Source of the DNA: Amorphophallus konjac
Taxonomy: Eukaryota > Streptophyta > Magnoliopsida > Alismatales > Araceae
Assembly (NCBI GenBank): GCA_022559845.1
Contig: CM040118.1
Coordinates: 234,035,224 to 234,099,223, forward strand
Direction: 5' to 3'
DNA length: 64,000 nucleotides
Below the pieces are notes generated by a model. That model was not told where the DNA came from and did not search any database. It was given only the letters and a program-made list of their open reading frames with translations. Of the stretch, positions 48,766 to 59,995 are shown in pieces (within the stretch, counting starts at the first letter, position 1; each line of letters begins with the position of its first letter). A program made the position numbers and the translations under genes.

Positions 48766-49410
48766 GCAAGGCAGGCAACCTATAGCAAAAGATGATGAAG
48801 AACATCAGTATCCTTCATAACCATGACTGAAGGCAGGGGAAAGAACATTACCTGTTCTTTACGGTCGACAGCAACAGCAAAACGAAAGTTAGATCGCCAA
48901 AGTAGCGATCTGGGTGAATTAGGAGGGTATTTATAGGGTTTTTAGGATCGTAATGGAGTTAGTGTTGTATTGGAAGTAATATTTCCCTAATAGAGTTCTT
49001 ACCCTATTCAATCTTCCTCGTAGTTATCCAGAAACTTGCTCTGGATAGTCTCCTGGGTCGAACGAAACTCAAACTGAATTAACGTCCTAAGTGAGGGCGT
49101 TAATTTAAATTGACGCCTTGTCAAGCGTCGTTTCTTGTATAAAACGCACCCAGGTGGAGGGCGTCACTTCTACTTTCCTTTTTATTTATTTTGACCGTTT
49201 AAGAATTGACGACCTCACATGTTGGCGTCCTTTCATAAATTAGCACCTTGTATAAGGGCGTTTCTTCTTGAAGTAGCGCCTTGACCCAAGGCGTTATTTT
49301 CCTTCTGGCTTATTCTTATGCGTTTAGGCTTTCATCATCTATTTACTTATCTTTTATTTTAATTTGATCCATTTTCAAAATCTTTATTTTTCTAGGGTTG
49401 CTACAACGGG

Positions 49411-50357
49411 AGCTATGGGCCCTTCCCCTTCTCCCTCTCCAACTATGGTAGAAGTTGTTGCCACTCTCGCAAGCACTACAGCAGGAGTAATAGCATCTGC
49501 AAAGAAAACTTTAGCTAATATGGCCGAAGCAGAAATGAGATGCAAAAGAAGGAAGAATATACCGTCGGTTGTAGGTGTTTGCGCATGGGCAACCTCATAT
49601 TCTTCAAATGACACTACGGGAGGGGGGACAGTTGCCGGGTCCGGCTCTGTAGCCTTCCTCTGGCGGGCCCGCGTCACCCTAGTAACCACCTCCTTGGCTT
49701 TGTTGACGGCCTCCCTCACTTGAGACCTTGTTCGCTTCCGCAAATCATCGGGATGCAATGGTGTCATGCTCGGAGCCGCCTCGGGAATCTCGAAGTATGT
49801 CGGCTTCTGAGCTTTTATTATCAACTCCCTGAAGTGTCGGGTCTCCTCTGAAGTGAGTCGGACGGCACACGCACAAAGGTGAGAATAGTACACATATGTT
49901 GCAGCAGAAGGACAAACACACCGAAAGGGTGAAATGAGGAAATGAAAGATACCTACTGGCCCCATATAGAAAGGGGAGAGAGGCCAATAGAACAGCGAGG
50001 GCACTTTGTCTCTTCAAGCCACCTCGCGAACTAGCCAGCATATGTCTCCTATCACGTGGTTTGCTCAGCCAGCGACGCCAGATCCAAATGGCCGTGAGAA
50101 GATAAGTGATAATACAGTCCGAGATGGTCTAGCCCCAATCCATCAGCATATTTGAAGGAGAGAAGGATGGGCTGGCCCAAAATGGCTTCGCTCGGGCCGC
50201 CTACTGAAAGCCCGTGAGAGCGAAGCAATGCAAACAAACAAGGGGTACTGTTATAAAGTGTAGCACGTCGGTCTTCCCTTCTAATGAAAGTCTTGTAATG
50301 GCAGAGCCTATCTCTCTCAGGATGCCATTCGGTTACGGAAGGGATCAGCTCCTCCAC
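49411..50357 (-). pseudogene. Antisense gene of the Tat 3' region, first segment
   Basis: Minus-strand frames near the 3' LTR. The part 49411-49860 reads EETRHFRELIIKAQKPTYFE, a basic RKRTRSQVREAVNKAKEV stretch, and GEGEGPIAP, which joins in frame across the solo LTR insertion to the exon ending at 35738. A likely splice acceptor (CACTTCAG) lies just before EETRHF. The frame at 50052-50357 (MEELIPSV...) may be an earlier exon. Related to antisense additional ORFs of Tat elements; function unknown. Exon limits at this end are uncertain. Confidence 0.55.
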
Positions 50358-50523
50358 TATCAGGTATACCCACGCCGTATTAACAACACCCTGGCCGCGC
50401 CAGTTTAGCCACGCCGCGCCGTTTGAAGGCCATTACAGGCATGTGCTGACCAGATGGGGGATATGCGCAGTCAGAGTGCATCCACCGGTCCCGCGTTGCT
50501 CGTTCCTCGCTTGTGGCACCCTC

Positions 50524-50537
50524 AGCTGGGGGGCATT
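50524..50537 (+). other. Polypurine tract of the Tat element
   Basis: AGCTGGGGGGCATT directly before the 3' LTR start TGTTGGCAC. Confidence 0.7.
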
Positions 50538-51401
50538 TGTTGGCACTCAGAATATGTCTAATGGCAGCCACGCCTAAATAACAAGAAGAATACGGCCCGC
50601 TACAGCACAGAAGCCGAAGAGAGCTAATACACGAGCATCTCCTCGAACTGCTAGAGCCTCAGGTCATCTGACATGAGCACCAGGGACTTCACCTCAGGAG
50701 GATCAGAAGAAATCCACAACAAACTGGCAGTGCCGCTCGGCCTGTCCAATGAACCGGCATCGACTCGGTCATGCTGAACAAACACCACCCGTCGTCCGAT
50801 CAAGGACGAGAATGTACCTGGTTGTCCGCCACCGGACAAGAAGCCCTCCTGAGGTGATAGAACGTCTCTGGCCCCTCAGAACAAGGTGCCGAAGGCCATG
50901 TCAATGGAAAACCCAGGTGTCCGGACCAAATGCAAAAATGGTTCCGGAACTGGTCGTTCAATGCCCTGAAGGCTTTACCAATATTTCTCGTAGCAGTTTT
51001 ACGAAGCCGCGATGAGATGAAAGAACAGGACAACGCCCAGAGCCAGTCCGAGGCCCACAGTCCGACTCATACCCGAACAAACGAGACGGGGTAAGCTAAC
51101 CCGACGCGCTCCTTTGCCCGGCGCGCTCTACCCGACGCCCCTTTACCCGTCACGCAAAATCAATGGCCTGAGGCCCTTATCCGGCGCTCTCTCTCTGCAC
51201 CGGGTGGAGTCACGCCAATAGCCTGCTATTTGAACCAACCATCTGTCGAGAAGAGAAGGACAAGGGGGGACAAAAAGGAAGAAAGCTCATAAAAACCAAA
51301 AAGGAAGCTTAGAGAGAAAGAAAACGGAGAAGGGTTCTTGGGCGACGACGGGCGCTTCTCCGGTAGAAAAGAGAGGTTGGGGAGAGAAGAGCGGCGAGCA
51401 T
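50538..51401 (+). repeat. 3' LTR of the Tat element, left part
   Basis: 864 bp matching 3569-4403, with about 29 extra bases around 51105-51150 (CCCGGCGCGCTC region). It is interrupted after AGCAT (51397-51401) by the element 51402-63554. Confidence 0.92.
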
Positions 51402-54400
51402 TGTTAGGGTGCTAGGCCCGGATACAGAGGGGGGTGAATGTATCCTTCTATATATAATGGCCAAATAAAAACTTGGATGCTAGAGATAGACACAGAATAG
51501 AACCAATTCAATTCAACTCAAATACAAACACTTGGAGCGTGCCTATCCAAGCATCTAGCGGAAGCAGATCAAGCAATTAAACCACTGCTCAATAGATTTT
51601 TAGGTGGTTCGGTCCTCCAGACCTACATCCACCCCTCACTCCCAACCGGAGTGAGGCTTCACTAGCAAACGCTAGAACCAAGCAGACTCATTCTGCAAAC
51701 AGTTGCTGCCACACAGCTTGACCAGGGGAACAGCCTCCCCTCTTCCTCCCAACCGGAGGGACACCCAAGTGACTCCCAGCCACTTGGAAACTAGAGGTCG
51801 CAGACCTCTCTTCCTCCAGACCAGGAGGGACCCGACCTCAGTCCAGAGGATAAGAAGTACAAAGGTAATCAGAAAACAAAGGAAAATAATAAATGAAAAT
51901 AATATAACAATCAAAAGGCTGTAAAGATGAAAACATAGATGTGGCTCTCAACGGAGCTGACTGGCCTGGATCTGATCCACGGTCCAGTAGGAACTAGTCT
52001 TCAGATGAAGCTTCTTCTTCCTCTTCTCTTCTCTCTCACTTTCTTTTTCTCTTAACCCTCACGAGCTCTCTAACTCTCTCTTACTCTTCTTCTCCTTCAG
52101 CTCTTCTTCTCTTTCTTTTCTTCTTCTTTCGCAGGCTCTCTCTATCTCTTCTCTTCTCTGGATCGAATACTCTCTGCTGCTCTCAGACTGGATGTATATA
52201 CTTTGCTCCTTTTTTTTTTGGATCAGCCTTCTTTTGTGAAAGAAGGCTCATATGTATAGCAGCAGCAGCAGCAGCTCCTGGGCGCGTGGCTTCCACGTTT
52301 TCCCGCCCAAGGAATTCACCAGATCCGAGGCAGCTTCATCCACGTGTCAGCATCTGCATACCTCGTCCTCCTGGGATCACGAGCCAGGTCATCAATCTCG
52401 GTAAGAATGCCTGTCAGAGATAGCATCGGATAAGTCATCAGTTTAAGTCTGAACAACCTGTACAGACTCTGTGAATGCAAAGCATTGTATAGACTTCAGA
52501 AATCAATATAGCAAGTGTGTACAGAGTGAGGGAGTGTATAGACTTAGCAGTCTTCATGCATGCTAAGTGTATATACTTGCTGAAGAGTGTATTATGATAA
52601 CAGAAGAGTGTGTAGACTAAGGCCTTCTGTTCAAGACAAAAGCCAATGTACAGACTTCATGCTGTATAGACTTGATGTTGATCAAGACACCTTTGGACAT
52701 CAGCCCAAGGCGTCAACGCTTCCAACGTGCAGCGTCGATGCAGTGAACAAGGCAGGTGATGAACAATGCAAGCACTAGCTTTACCAATGTGTAGACTTCA
52801 TGAGATGCAGTGCAAACTCTGTACAGACTTGGTCGTGTAAGGCGACGCAAGCAATGGCTATATATACTTTACTCAATGTATGGACTCCACATAAGAAGCC
52901 AACGGCTGTACAGACTTAGGCAACCTTCAATTCACTGCGATGTACAAACTCTGAAGGACAACAGCCAATGTATGGACTTGCTCAGCCTGAGACACTATGT
53001 AGACTTCAGCTCAAGGCCAGTGTATGGACTTGATGAGACACTCATGAGTGTGTAGACTTAGAGTGAGGCATATAGTGTAATACTGCAACAGACTGTATAG
53101 ACTTTGGCAAAAGCATGAGACGTACCCTAAGACGATGAAGTCTGTATAGACTTTACTATGAATGGATGCTCACTGAGACGCAAGTTGAGACGATGCAGTG
53201 TACAAACCTCATGTAATGCATGCAAACGTTGAACAATAGAATGTACAGACTTTGCCATGAGACGCTGAACAAGACACTCCAATGAATAGACTTGCTGGAT
53301 GCAGTGTAGACAATGTATAGACCTTGAAGGCTAACAAGCGTCCTCAGTGTACAGACTTGGGATGTACAGACTTTGACTCAAATGTGCATATGAGACGCTG
53401 AATGAGACAATTCACTGTATAGATTTGGCCTAAGACAATGCATGAGACGGACTATGTATAAACTTGCGTTACTGTAGCAATGTATATACTTCATGAACAG
53501 ATGATGTACCTACATGGAGTTGATGCATGCTGTGCAATGTACATACTTTGAAATCATGCAGGCTGATGTGCAGACTTCAGTTGAAAGAATGTAGCTACAG
53601 TGCAATGTACATACTTCATGCAATGCAAAGCAGACCAAAGTGCAGACTTCCTAAATGCTTCAAGACCATGCACATCAAATGTCTAGACTTCACGAGGTGA
53701 ATGGCTGTACATACTTCCTATGTGAAGACAGCCGATGTACAGACTTTGTTGAAGTGTGAAGGAGTTGAGTGTATAGACTTCGCGATGTGAAGACTTTGTC
53801 AAAGATAGCAGGCCGATGTACAGACTTGGGCGAGTCAAGGTCTGTATAGACTTGAAGATCATTCAGCGACCAATGTATAGACTTTCCAATGGAAAGGCTG
53901 TACAGACTTGAAACAATGGAAGACAACGAGTGTATAGACTTTGAAGTGCAACGTAGGTAAAACTTCCAATGTTCAGACTTCAAAGATGAACGTAGGTAAA
54001 GAACCCAATGTGTAGACTTGGAAGTGCAACGTAGGAACAGATGCCAATGTACAAACTTTGGCAAGTAACGATGTACAGACTTGCACAGTTCCAGCTGAAG
54101 AATGTATAGACTTTACCTATTGAATGTGGCTGTACAGACTTGGAGAGTTGAACCCAATGTACAGACTTGTTGATATCAAACCGATGTACAGACTTGCAAT
54201 AAAGCTTGCAGAAGGCGATGTATATACTTGCCTAAGATGCAGCATGAGACGCTGGCTGAGACGGACGCTGTACAGACTTTAAATGCACTAAGACGCTGAA
54301 CAAGACGGACCGATGTATAGACTTCTAAGTGCTGATAAACTATGTATGGACTTGTCTTGAGATGCTGCATGAGACGGTGCAGGATGTATAGACTTGCATG

Positions 54401-54960
54401 AGACAGTCAGTGAGACGCTCAGCAATGTATAGACTTTGAAATGACTGAAGAGGATGTACATACTTCAAGAGATGCAGCATGCCAATGTATAGACTTCATG
54501 AACAAACACATGATGCAATGTGTGGACTTGGTGACACATGCAGACAGATGAGTGTACAGACTATGCCAGCAAGCTACACGATGTGTAGACTTAGAAGTGC
54601 CTGTAGCTGTGCAATGTGCAACCAGTGTATGGACTTGTCGTGCCTACACAGGGCGTTGTACACACTTGCTGCCTGATGCAAATGTGCAGACTCTATAAAT
54701 GCATATGAATGCTTTATGCAGCAGATAAACAGTCTGAACTTCAAATGCAATGACTCACAGTGTAAGCAGATAAACTGACTGAACATATGAAAGACTGAAT
54801 GAACAATTGAATGACAGACTGAATATAAGAATGACGGAATATAGAATGACTGAATAAAAATATGGTGACTCACAGTGATTAACTCACATTAAAACCAATC
54901 ATCACAAACCCCTAAAGCCAATCATCAAAATCACAAGCCACAGGGGCCAGGGGCACAACA
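51402..54960 (-). repeat. 3' LTR of the 12-kb element
   Basis: TGTTAGGGTGCTAGG...GGGGCACAACA. In element direction: U3 with the TGTA(C/T)AGACTT array (54700-52440), TATA-like region near 52250, a pyrimidine-rich stretch, then hairpins (51634-51840), the first CCTCACTCC/GGAGTGAGG at 51634-51656. A CAG microsatellite lies at about 52258-52275. Confidence 0.93.
52440..54700 (-). repeat. U3 array of a TGTA(C/T)AGACTT motif
   Basis: I count 39 copies ending in exact AGACTT and about 25 variants (ATACTT, GGACTT, AAACTT) in 2.26 kb, mean spacing about 35 bp. A second motif, GAGACGCTGAACAAGAC and variants, is interspersed (near 53265, 53390, 54245, 54290 and 54410). The same array lies in the other LTR at about 61035-63290. 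Confidence 0.9.
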
Positions 54961-57346
54961 GTCTCCCCCTTTTTGATGATGGCAACAATACACAGTGGGT
55001 CATTCTGATGATGTAATACATTCTTATGACTCAAACTATTCTCCCCCTTTGACTTCATCAAAAAGAAAATAGTTTGAGAAGTGAAAGCAAACCAGCATGC
55101 AATGATTGAATAAAAATCTCCCCCTTTGGCAAAAATCTCCCCCTTTGATATAATCAATATGAATGCAGATGCAGAAAGAGATACCAAAATGCAAGAGCTC
55201 CCCCTAGAAATATGAATGCAAGAACACAATGCTCCCCCTTTAAGAGTTTCCATGCAGCATGATGCATATGACATGGAAGCTCCCCCTCAATAAGTGGAAT
55301 CTTATCAGATGGATAACAAGGAGAGGTTCAGGTCAATGAATCAATGATATTGAGCAGAAAAGTTTCAAGTGGCAGATTTTTTTTTTTTAAGGAAGCTCCA
55401 ATCACAAGAAATTCAGTCAGATTTTCAAAGAGATATCAATCTCATAAATCCAAAACATAAGTTTTCAAAGTCTTCCATTATAAGGGCTTATGAATGAGCT
55501 TTATTGAACAATATGGTTTAAACATGATGTATGCCGAGTTTATCAGTAAAATTCTATATTGATATCTAAAACCATGGTTTAATAAAAATGAACCAAGCCC
55601 TCATATTTATCTTGATAAAACTCCCTTTCTCTTACACAATCAAATTTATTGACTTCTTTCGGAATTACATGCATCAGTATTGAAATCAAGCAATTATGAA
55701 GTCATATGATTTTGTCTAGGGTTGTAGCAATTTGATTTTTGCATCAATATTCAGATATTTCAATTTGTTCAACAATTTTCTTGCTACAAATTTTACGAGC
55801 ACTCTAGTTCAGTGCACACATTGTAACTAGAGGATATACCTTGATTAGAGGCCAATATCCCTAAGCCCTTAGTGTGACTAACTGTCATGCTTTATGTGAA
55901 CAGAGTTAGCATTTACACATCATGACACACTACAAATCATTTTTTAATGAGTGAGTTGTATTTTTCAGTGTGCATGCCATTGCTCTGCCTGATTTTCAAT
56001 GAATTTTATGCAGAGTTAACTAAGGCACCTCATGACACAGTCCTTTGGACTTGTGTTTCTCAGTGACCAATGTCATTGCTCTGACAGATATAACCCTTTA
56101 GACATTTCAGAGACATTCATTTGCTTCAAATCAATAATAGTTTCATGTACTTAACCAATTAAAGTCATGTATTCAAAAGTGCAGATTTCAAAAAATTTTC
56201 ACAAGACACAGCATGAAACAAATGGTTAAGGTTTATTAAACATGCTTCAGATATTTTTAAGATATTTTAAAGTCAAACTCCATGAACATTAAACTTAAAC
56301 CACATGAGTTATTTCAGACATTCATAAAACTGTATAATAGAAGATTTCTAGTTCAAAAATTTCAGATTTATGATCGAGATAGCCCATTGAAATCTTCATG
56401 AAGGATTGATGGAATTCTGAACCCAAATGATACTAATTGATAGGAGGAATACCAATTGTTAAGAGAGATTGTGAAGCTCAAAGTTTTCAGAATATGATTA
56501 AGGTTTGTCAACAAAATCAGTAAGTGAGGATATGCAATGAGTTCTGACACATGTATGCATTTGACAACCTATATGCAATGCATTGACTCCCCCTCACAAT
56601 ATGCTTCAAACTCTCTTTTTGGCATTTTCAATATAAGGAAATGCAATGCACTATATGTATGCAGGGACATGCAAAGACTCACATTGAATGCTATGCAAGG
56701 ATATACAACTAACTCCCCCTGAAAACATGCAATGTTTGCACTGGAAACTGAACATATGATACCAAATGATTCATGCACATTCAGACTGTCCTAATCAGCA
56801 AGGTGACCCATGGTACTAGGCGGAGCACTTGGTCTAAAAGACCACCTCACACATAGTAAGAACCTCCAGACAGACCTCCCTGCCTTTTGGTACCTTACCA
56901 TTTATATACCATTGTGGTCATGCATAATTATTCAACATGCAGTCCTATATGCAATTCAGAATTTCAGTGAGCTATTGCAACACACAAGTTTCAAGTCACA
57001 GTCATAAGCAGTTCAGATTTTTCAGAAAATTCGAAATGCAATTTGTTTTCAGAGTTTATGCATAACAGAATTATCAAACAATTGCAATTAGCCTATGTAT
57101 GCATTTGATACTGACAACCCTTTTTAATCTGATATTTGCACAGAACTCTCAGCAAATGCATGATCAGAAAATAATGCACGTGGCAGATGATGAATGAAAA
57201 TGCAAAAATAGCTTGCTATGCATTAAAACTAAAAGCAAGAGGAGCAGGAAGTTTACCTGAAAAATTTAGTATGGGGTTTTCTTCTTGAGTGCCTTGGATC
57301 ATTACCCCTTTTTATTCCAGTCCCAAGGCACACCTACATAGCAATG
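54961..57346 (-). other. Polypurine tract and 2.4-kb non-coding region where pol is missing
   Basis: GGGGGAGAC lies next to the 3' LTR (54961-54975), and more GGGGGAG boxes occur near 55042, 55119, 55137, 55200, 55233, 55280, 56588 and 56713. No frame here looks like a protein; AT-rich. Repeated polypurine boxes are known from Sireviruses. Confidence 0.75.
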
Positions 57347-59866
57347 TTATTTTGCACAAACAGGTGCCCAAGAAGTCTTGGGTCCTGACAAAACAGTATT
57401 ACTCCTAGCAGGTTTTCTCAGCACATTTCTAGGAGCAGTTTTCAGATCTGATTTATGCACATTCTTGTTAGCATGAATTCTATGTGCATAAGCATGAGAT
57501 TTCTTGTTACCAGAATAAAAATTCTGTTTGCCAAAACCAGTTTGGTTTTGATATCCTGCCAGCCAACAGGTTGCAGCCCTGTGACCTGGCTTCCCACAGT
57601 TATAACATGAAAGTTTTATAAATTGTCTTACAGGGAATTTAGCATGTTTGAGAGTCATATTTCTACCCTGAATATGCCAACAGTCCTTGACTGTATGGCC
57701 ATACTTCCCACATTTGAAGCACTCATTATGCTTGCCTCTAAAAACATTACTTCCAAAAACATTTCCATTTGCATGGAGTTTAACAGTTTTAGAATTGAAT
57801 TGTCTACCCTGAGCATGCCAACAGTGGGCTGCAATGTGGCCCATCTTGCCACAATGAAAGCATGAATTAGAACTTTTCTTACCAGCATTCAGCCAACATT
57901 CAAATCTCTTATGACCCAATTTTCCATAATTAAAGCATGTCATATGCTGGTTTATTGGAACAGACTTGTTCTTGTTAAGAGCATGATCGTTTGCATGAAA
58001 TTTATTCTTATCACTAACAAACCAGCATTGTGAAATTTTGTGTCCTAGTTTACCACAATGAAAGCACTCAATTCTCCTTTTCTGAGATGAAGGATTTTTA
58101 TCATGATATCTCCTAGCATTCTTATCATCCTTCTCCATCAACTTACACTCATGCATCAGATGTCCAGCTTTATGATAGTAATGACAGATAATCTTCTTTT
58201 TAGATGCATGTGAGTGTGTGTGAGGACTGTGATCAGCAAACACTGATGAACCCTTTTCATTTATTTTCTGATTTACAGTCCTTTTCTGATTTTTATCCTC
58301 TTTTCCTGTTTTCTTAGCCTTGTACTGAATTGGGGATGAGGTAGAAAGCTTTTTCTCTTCAGAGGTTTTAATGAAAACAGTTTTCAGCTTGGATCCATCA
58401 ACCTTTTTCAACTTTTCAGTTTGTTTCTGATTTTTCTGAACATTTGGTTGTTTATTTTCTGAGGTGGTGGCTACATCTGATGCTTTGATAAAGGATGTCG
58501 TCAGCTTGTTTTCAAGAGCCTTTTTATTGACATTGTTGTAGCCTAACCCTTCCCTTTGAGTATTGACCTTAACTCCTAACAACCTGTCCAGATTTTCTTG
58601 TCCACTTACAAACTTTGACAGAGAGTTCTTTAAGACTTGGATTTCATTTTCTAAAGAAGTGATTTGTAACTCATAACTGGCAATTTCTTGCTCACTGCAA
58701 TTCATAGCTTCATTCAAAACTTTGTTGGCAGTTTTATATTTCTCAATTTCATTTTTCAGATTGCTCAGTTTATCAGAATCTTCAAAGCAAACACTTTTAC
58801 CTCTTTCTAAAGCTAGAAGTCTCTCAGACATAGTGGAGTTCAGCATTTTCAATTTCTCATTTTCTTGCTTAAGTTTGTCATTCTGAACCAATTCATTTAT
58901 TAGAAGCTGATCTTCTGAATTAGTTTCAAGTTTTCTTCCAGCCTTGAATTCCTTCAAATCTTTTTCCTTCTTTTCAATGTTTTTCTGTAATTCCACATTC
59001 ACAGATTTGATGGCTTCAAGTTTTTCAGCAAGCAAGTTTTTCTCCTGCTCAAGTTTCTCAAATTTTTTATCATTTTTATTAGCAGATATTCTCAGAGAAT
59101 CATTTTCAGATTTCAGCTTGTTTAAATCTGAGTTCACACTTTCAAAGTTTTTCAGCAATTTTTCATACTAGTCATGATAGTCAACAAGAGTCTAATTATC
59201 ATTATCTGAGTTGAATTTTTCTTTGAGTTCAGATATCACATTTATATGATCTTGATTTTCGATTTTCAATAATGAGACTTGTTTCTTCAATATTTGAAAA
59301 TCAGACATACAAGCATCATGAATATTTTTCAATTCAACACAATTTCTACAAGGAGAGCTTGAACTATCTAAACCAATACCCTTCTTCAATTTTTTATACT
59401 ATTTTCTTAACAGTTCATGAGATTCAAATAATTCAGCATATGCATTCTCCCAATCTTCTAGAGAAAAATTCTCGAAGAGATTTACCTCATCATCATCATC
59501 TTCTTCAGTTTGATTGCTGCCTTGATCGCTGCCACTTTGATTTCTTCTATTGGCCATCATGCAGCTTGTTTGATTTCCTTTCCCAGCTCTCTTCATCATC
59601 TCTAACATATCCCTTGCAGATCTACAATCAAGGAAACATGAGTGAAAGGCTTTGTCAGTGGCTGCTTTCATCAGATTTATAGCTGTCTGATTCTCCTCAT
59701 ACATTGATTCGTGACTGTCAGTCCATTTGGACCTTTTCTTTGGTAATTCATGAGGACCATGTGAAATCACTTTCCACAGGTCTGGATCAACAGATTTAAC
59801 ATAACTACGTAAAGCACTGTGCCACTGGTTGAAATCAGAACCACTAAAGACGGGTGGACAAGCCAT
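57347..59866 (-). pseudogene. Long gag with coiled coil and six zinc knuckles
   Basis: One frame of 840 codons from ATG 59866 to the stop at 57347, with three nonsense codons, all TAG (59399-59401, 59192-59194 and 59169-59171). N-terminal UBN2-type part: FSGSDFNQWHSAL and LWKVISHGPHELP. Then an acidic DDDDE stretch, a 300-residue K/E/N/L-rich coiled coil, LDRLLGVKVNTQREGLGY as in the copia gag at 24554, and six CCHC-like knuckles (from about 58186 to 57565). Four are canonical (e.g. CYNCGKPGHRAATC); two have Tyr in place of the second Cys. It ends KTSWAPVCAK, the usual gag/pol boundary. Binds and packages RNA. Confidence 0.88.
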
Positions 59867-59981
59867 TGAAACAGATAGCCGATAGATTCAATGCAACAAG
59901 AATATTGATGCACTAAAACAAATTAGCACCTAAGACTGCAAGATCGATCTGCAGGTCGCTGGACCTTGTATGCAGACACCT

Positions 59982-59993
59982 GCTCTGATACCA
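59982..59993 (-). other. Primer-binding site of the 12-kb element
   Basis: Minus strand TGGTATCAGAGC, two bases from the LTR edge at 59996; same tRNA as in the copia element. Confidence 0.9.
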
Positions 59994-59995
59994 AC

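Larger units (their letters stand above)
35787..49405 (-). mobile_element. Solo LTR of the Ty3/gypsy family, split by a nested element
   Basis: Left part 35787-37958 (TGTCACGCCCC...) and right part 48771-49405 (...AGGGTTGCTACA) together make 2807 bp. ACGGG flanks it at 35782-35786 and 49406-49410. Ends and internal hairpins match the 3098-bp LTR of the nested element, but in the opposite orientation. A TATAAATA box lies at 48928-48935 (minus). The hairpins (37270-37720 and 49085-49300) are the same ACGCC/GGCGT type but more decayed, so this copy is older. Confidence 0.93.

Noticed and set aside
52440..54700. Regularly spaced short repeats that could suggest a CRISPR array
   Set aside because: Repeats are 10-12 bp, degenerate and irregularly spaced, inside a plant LTR, with no cas genes.
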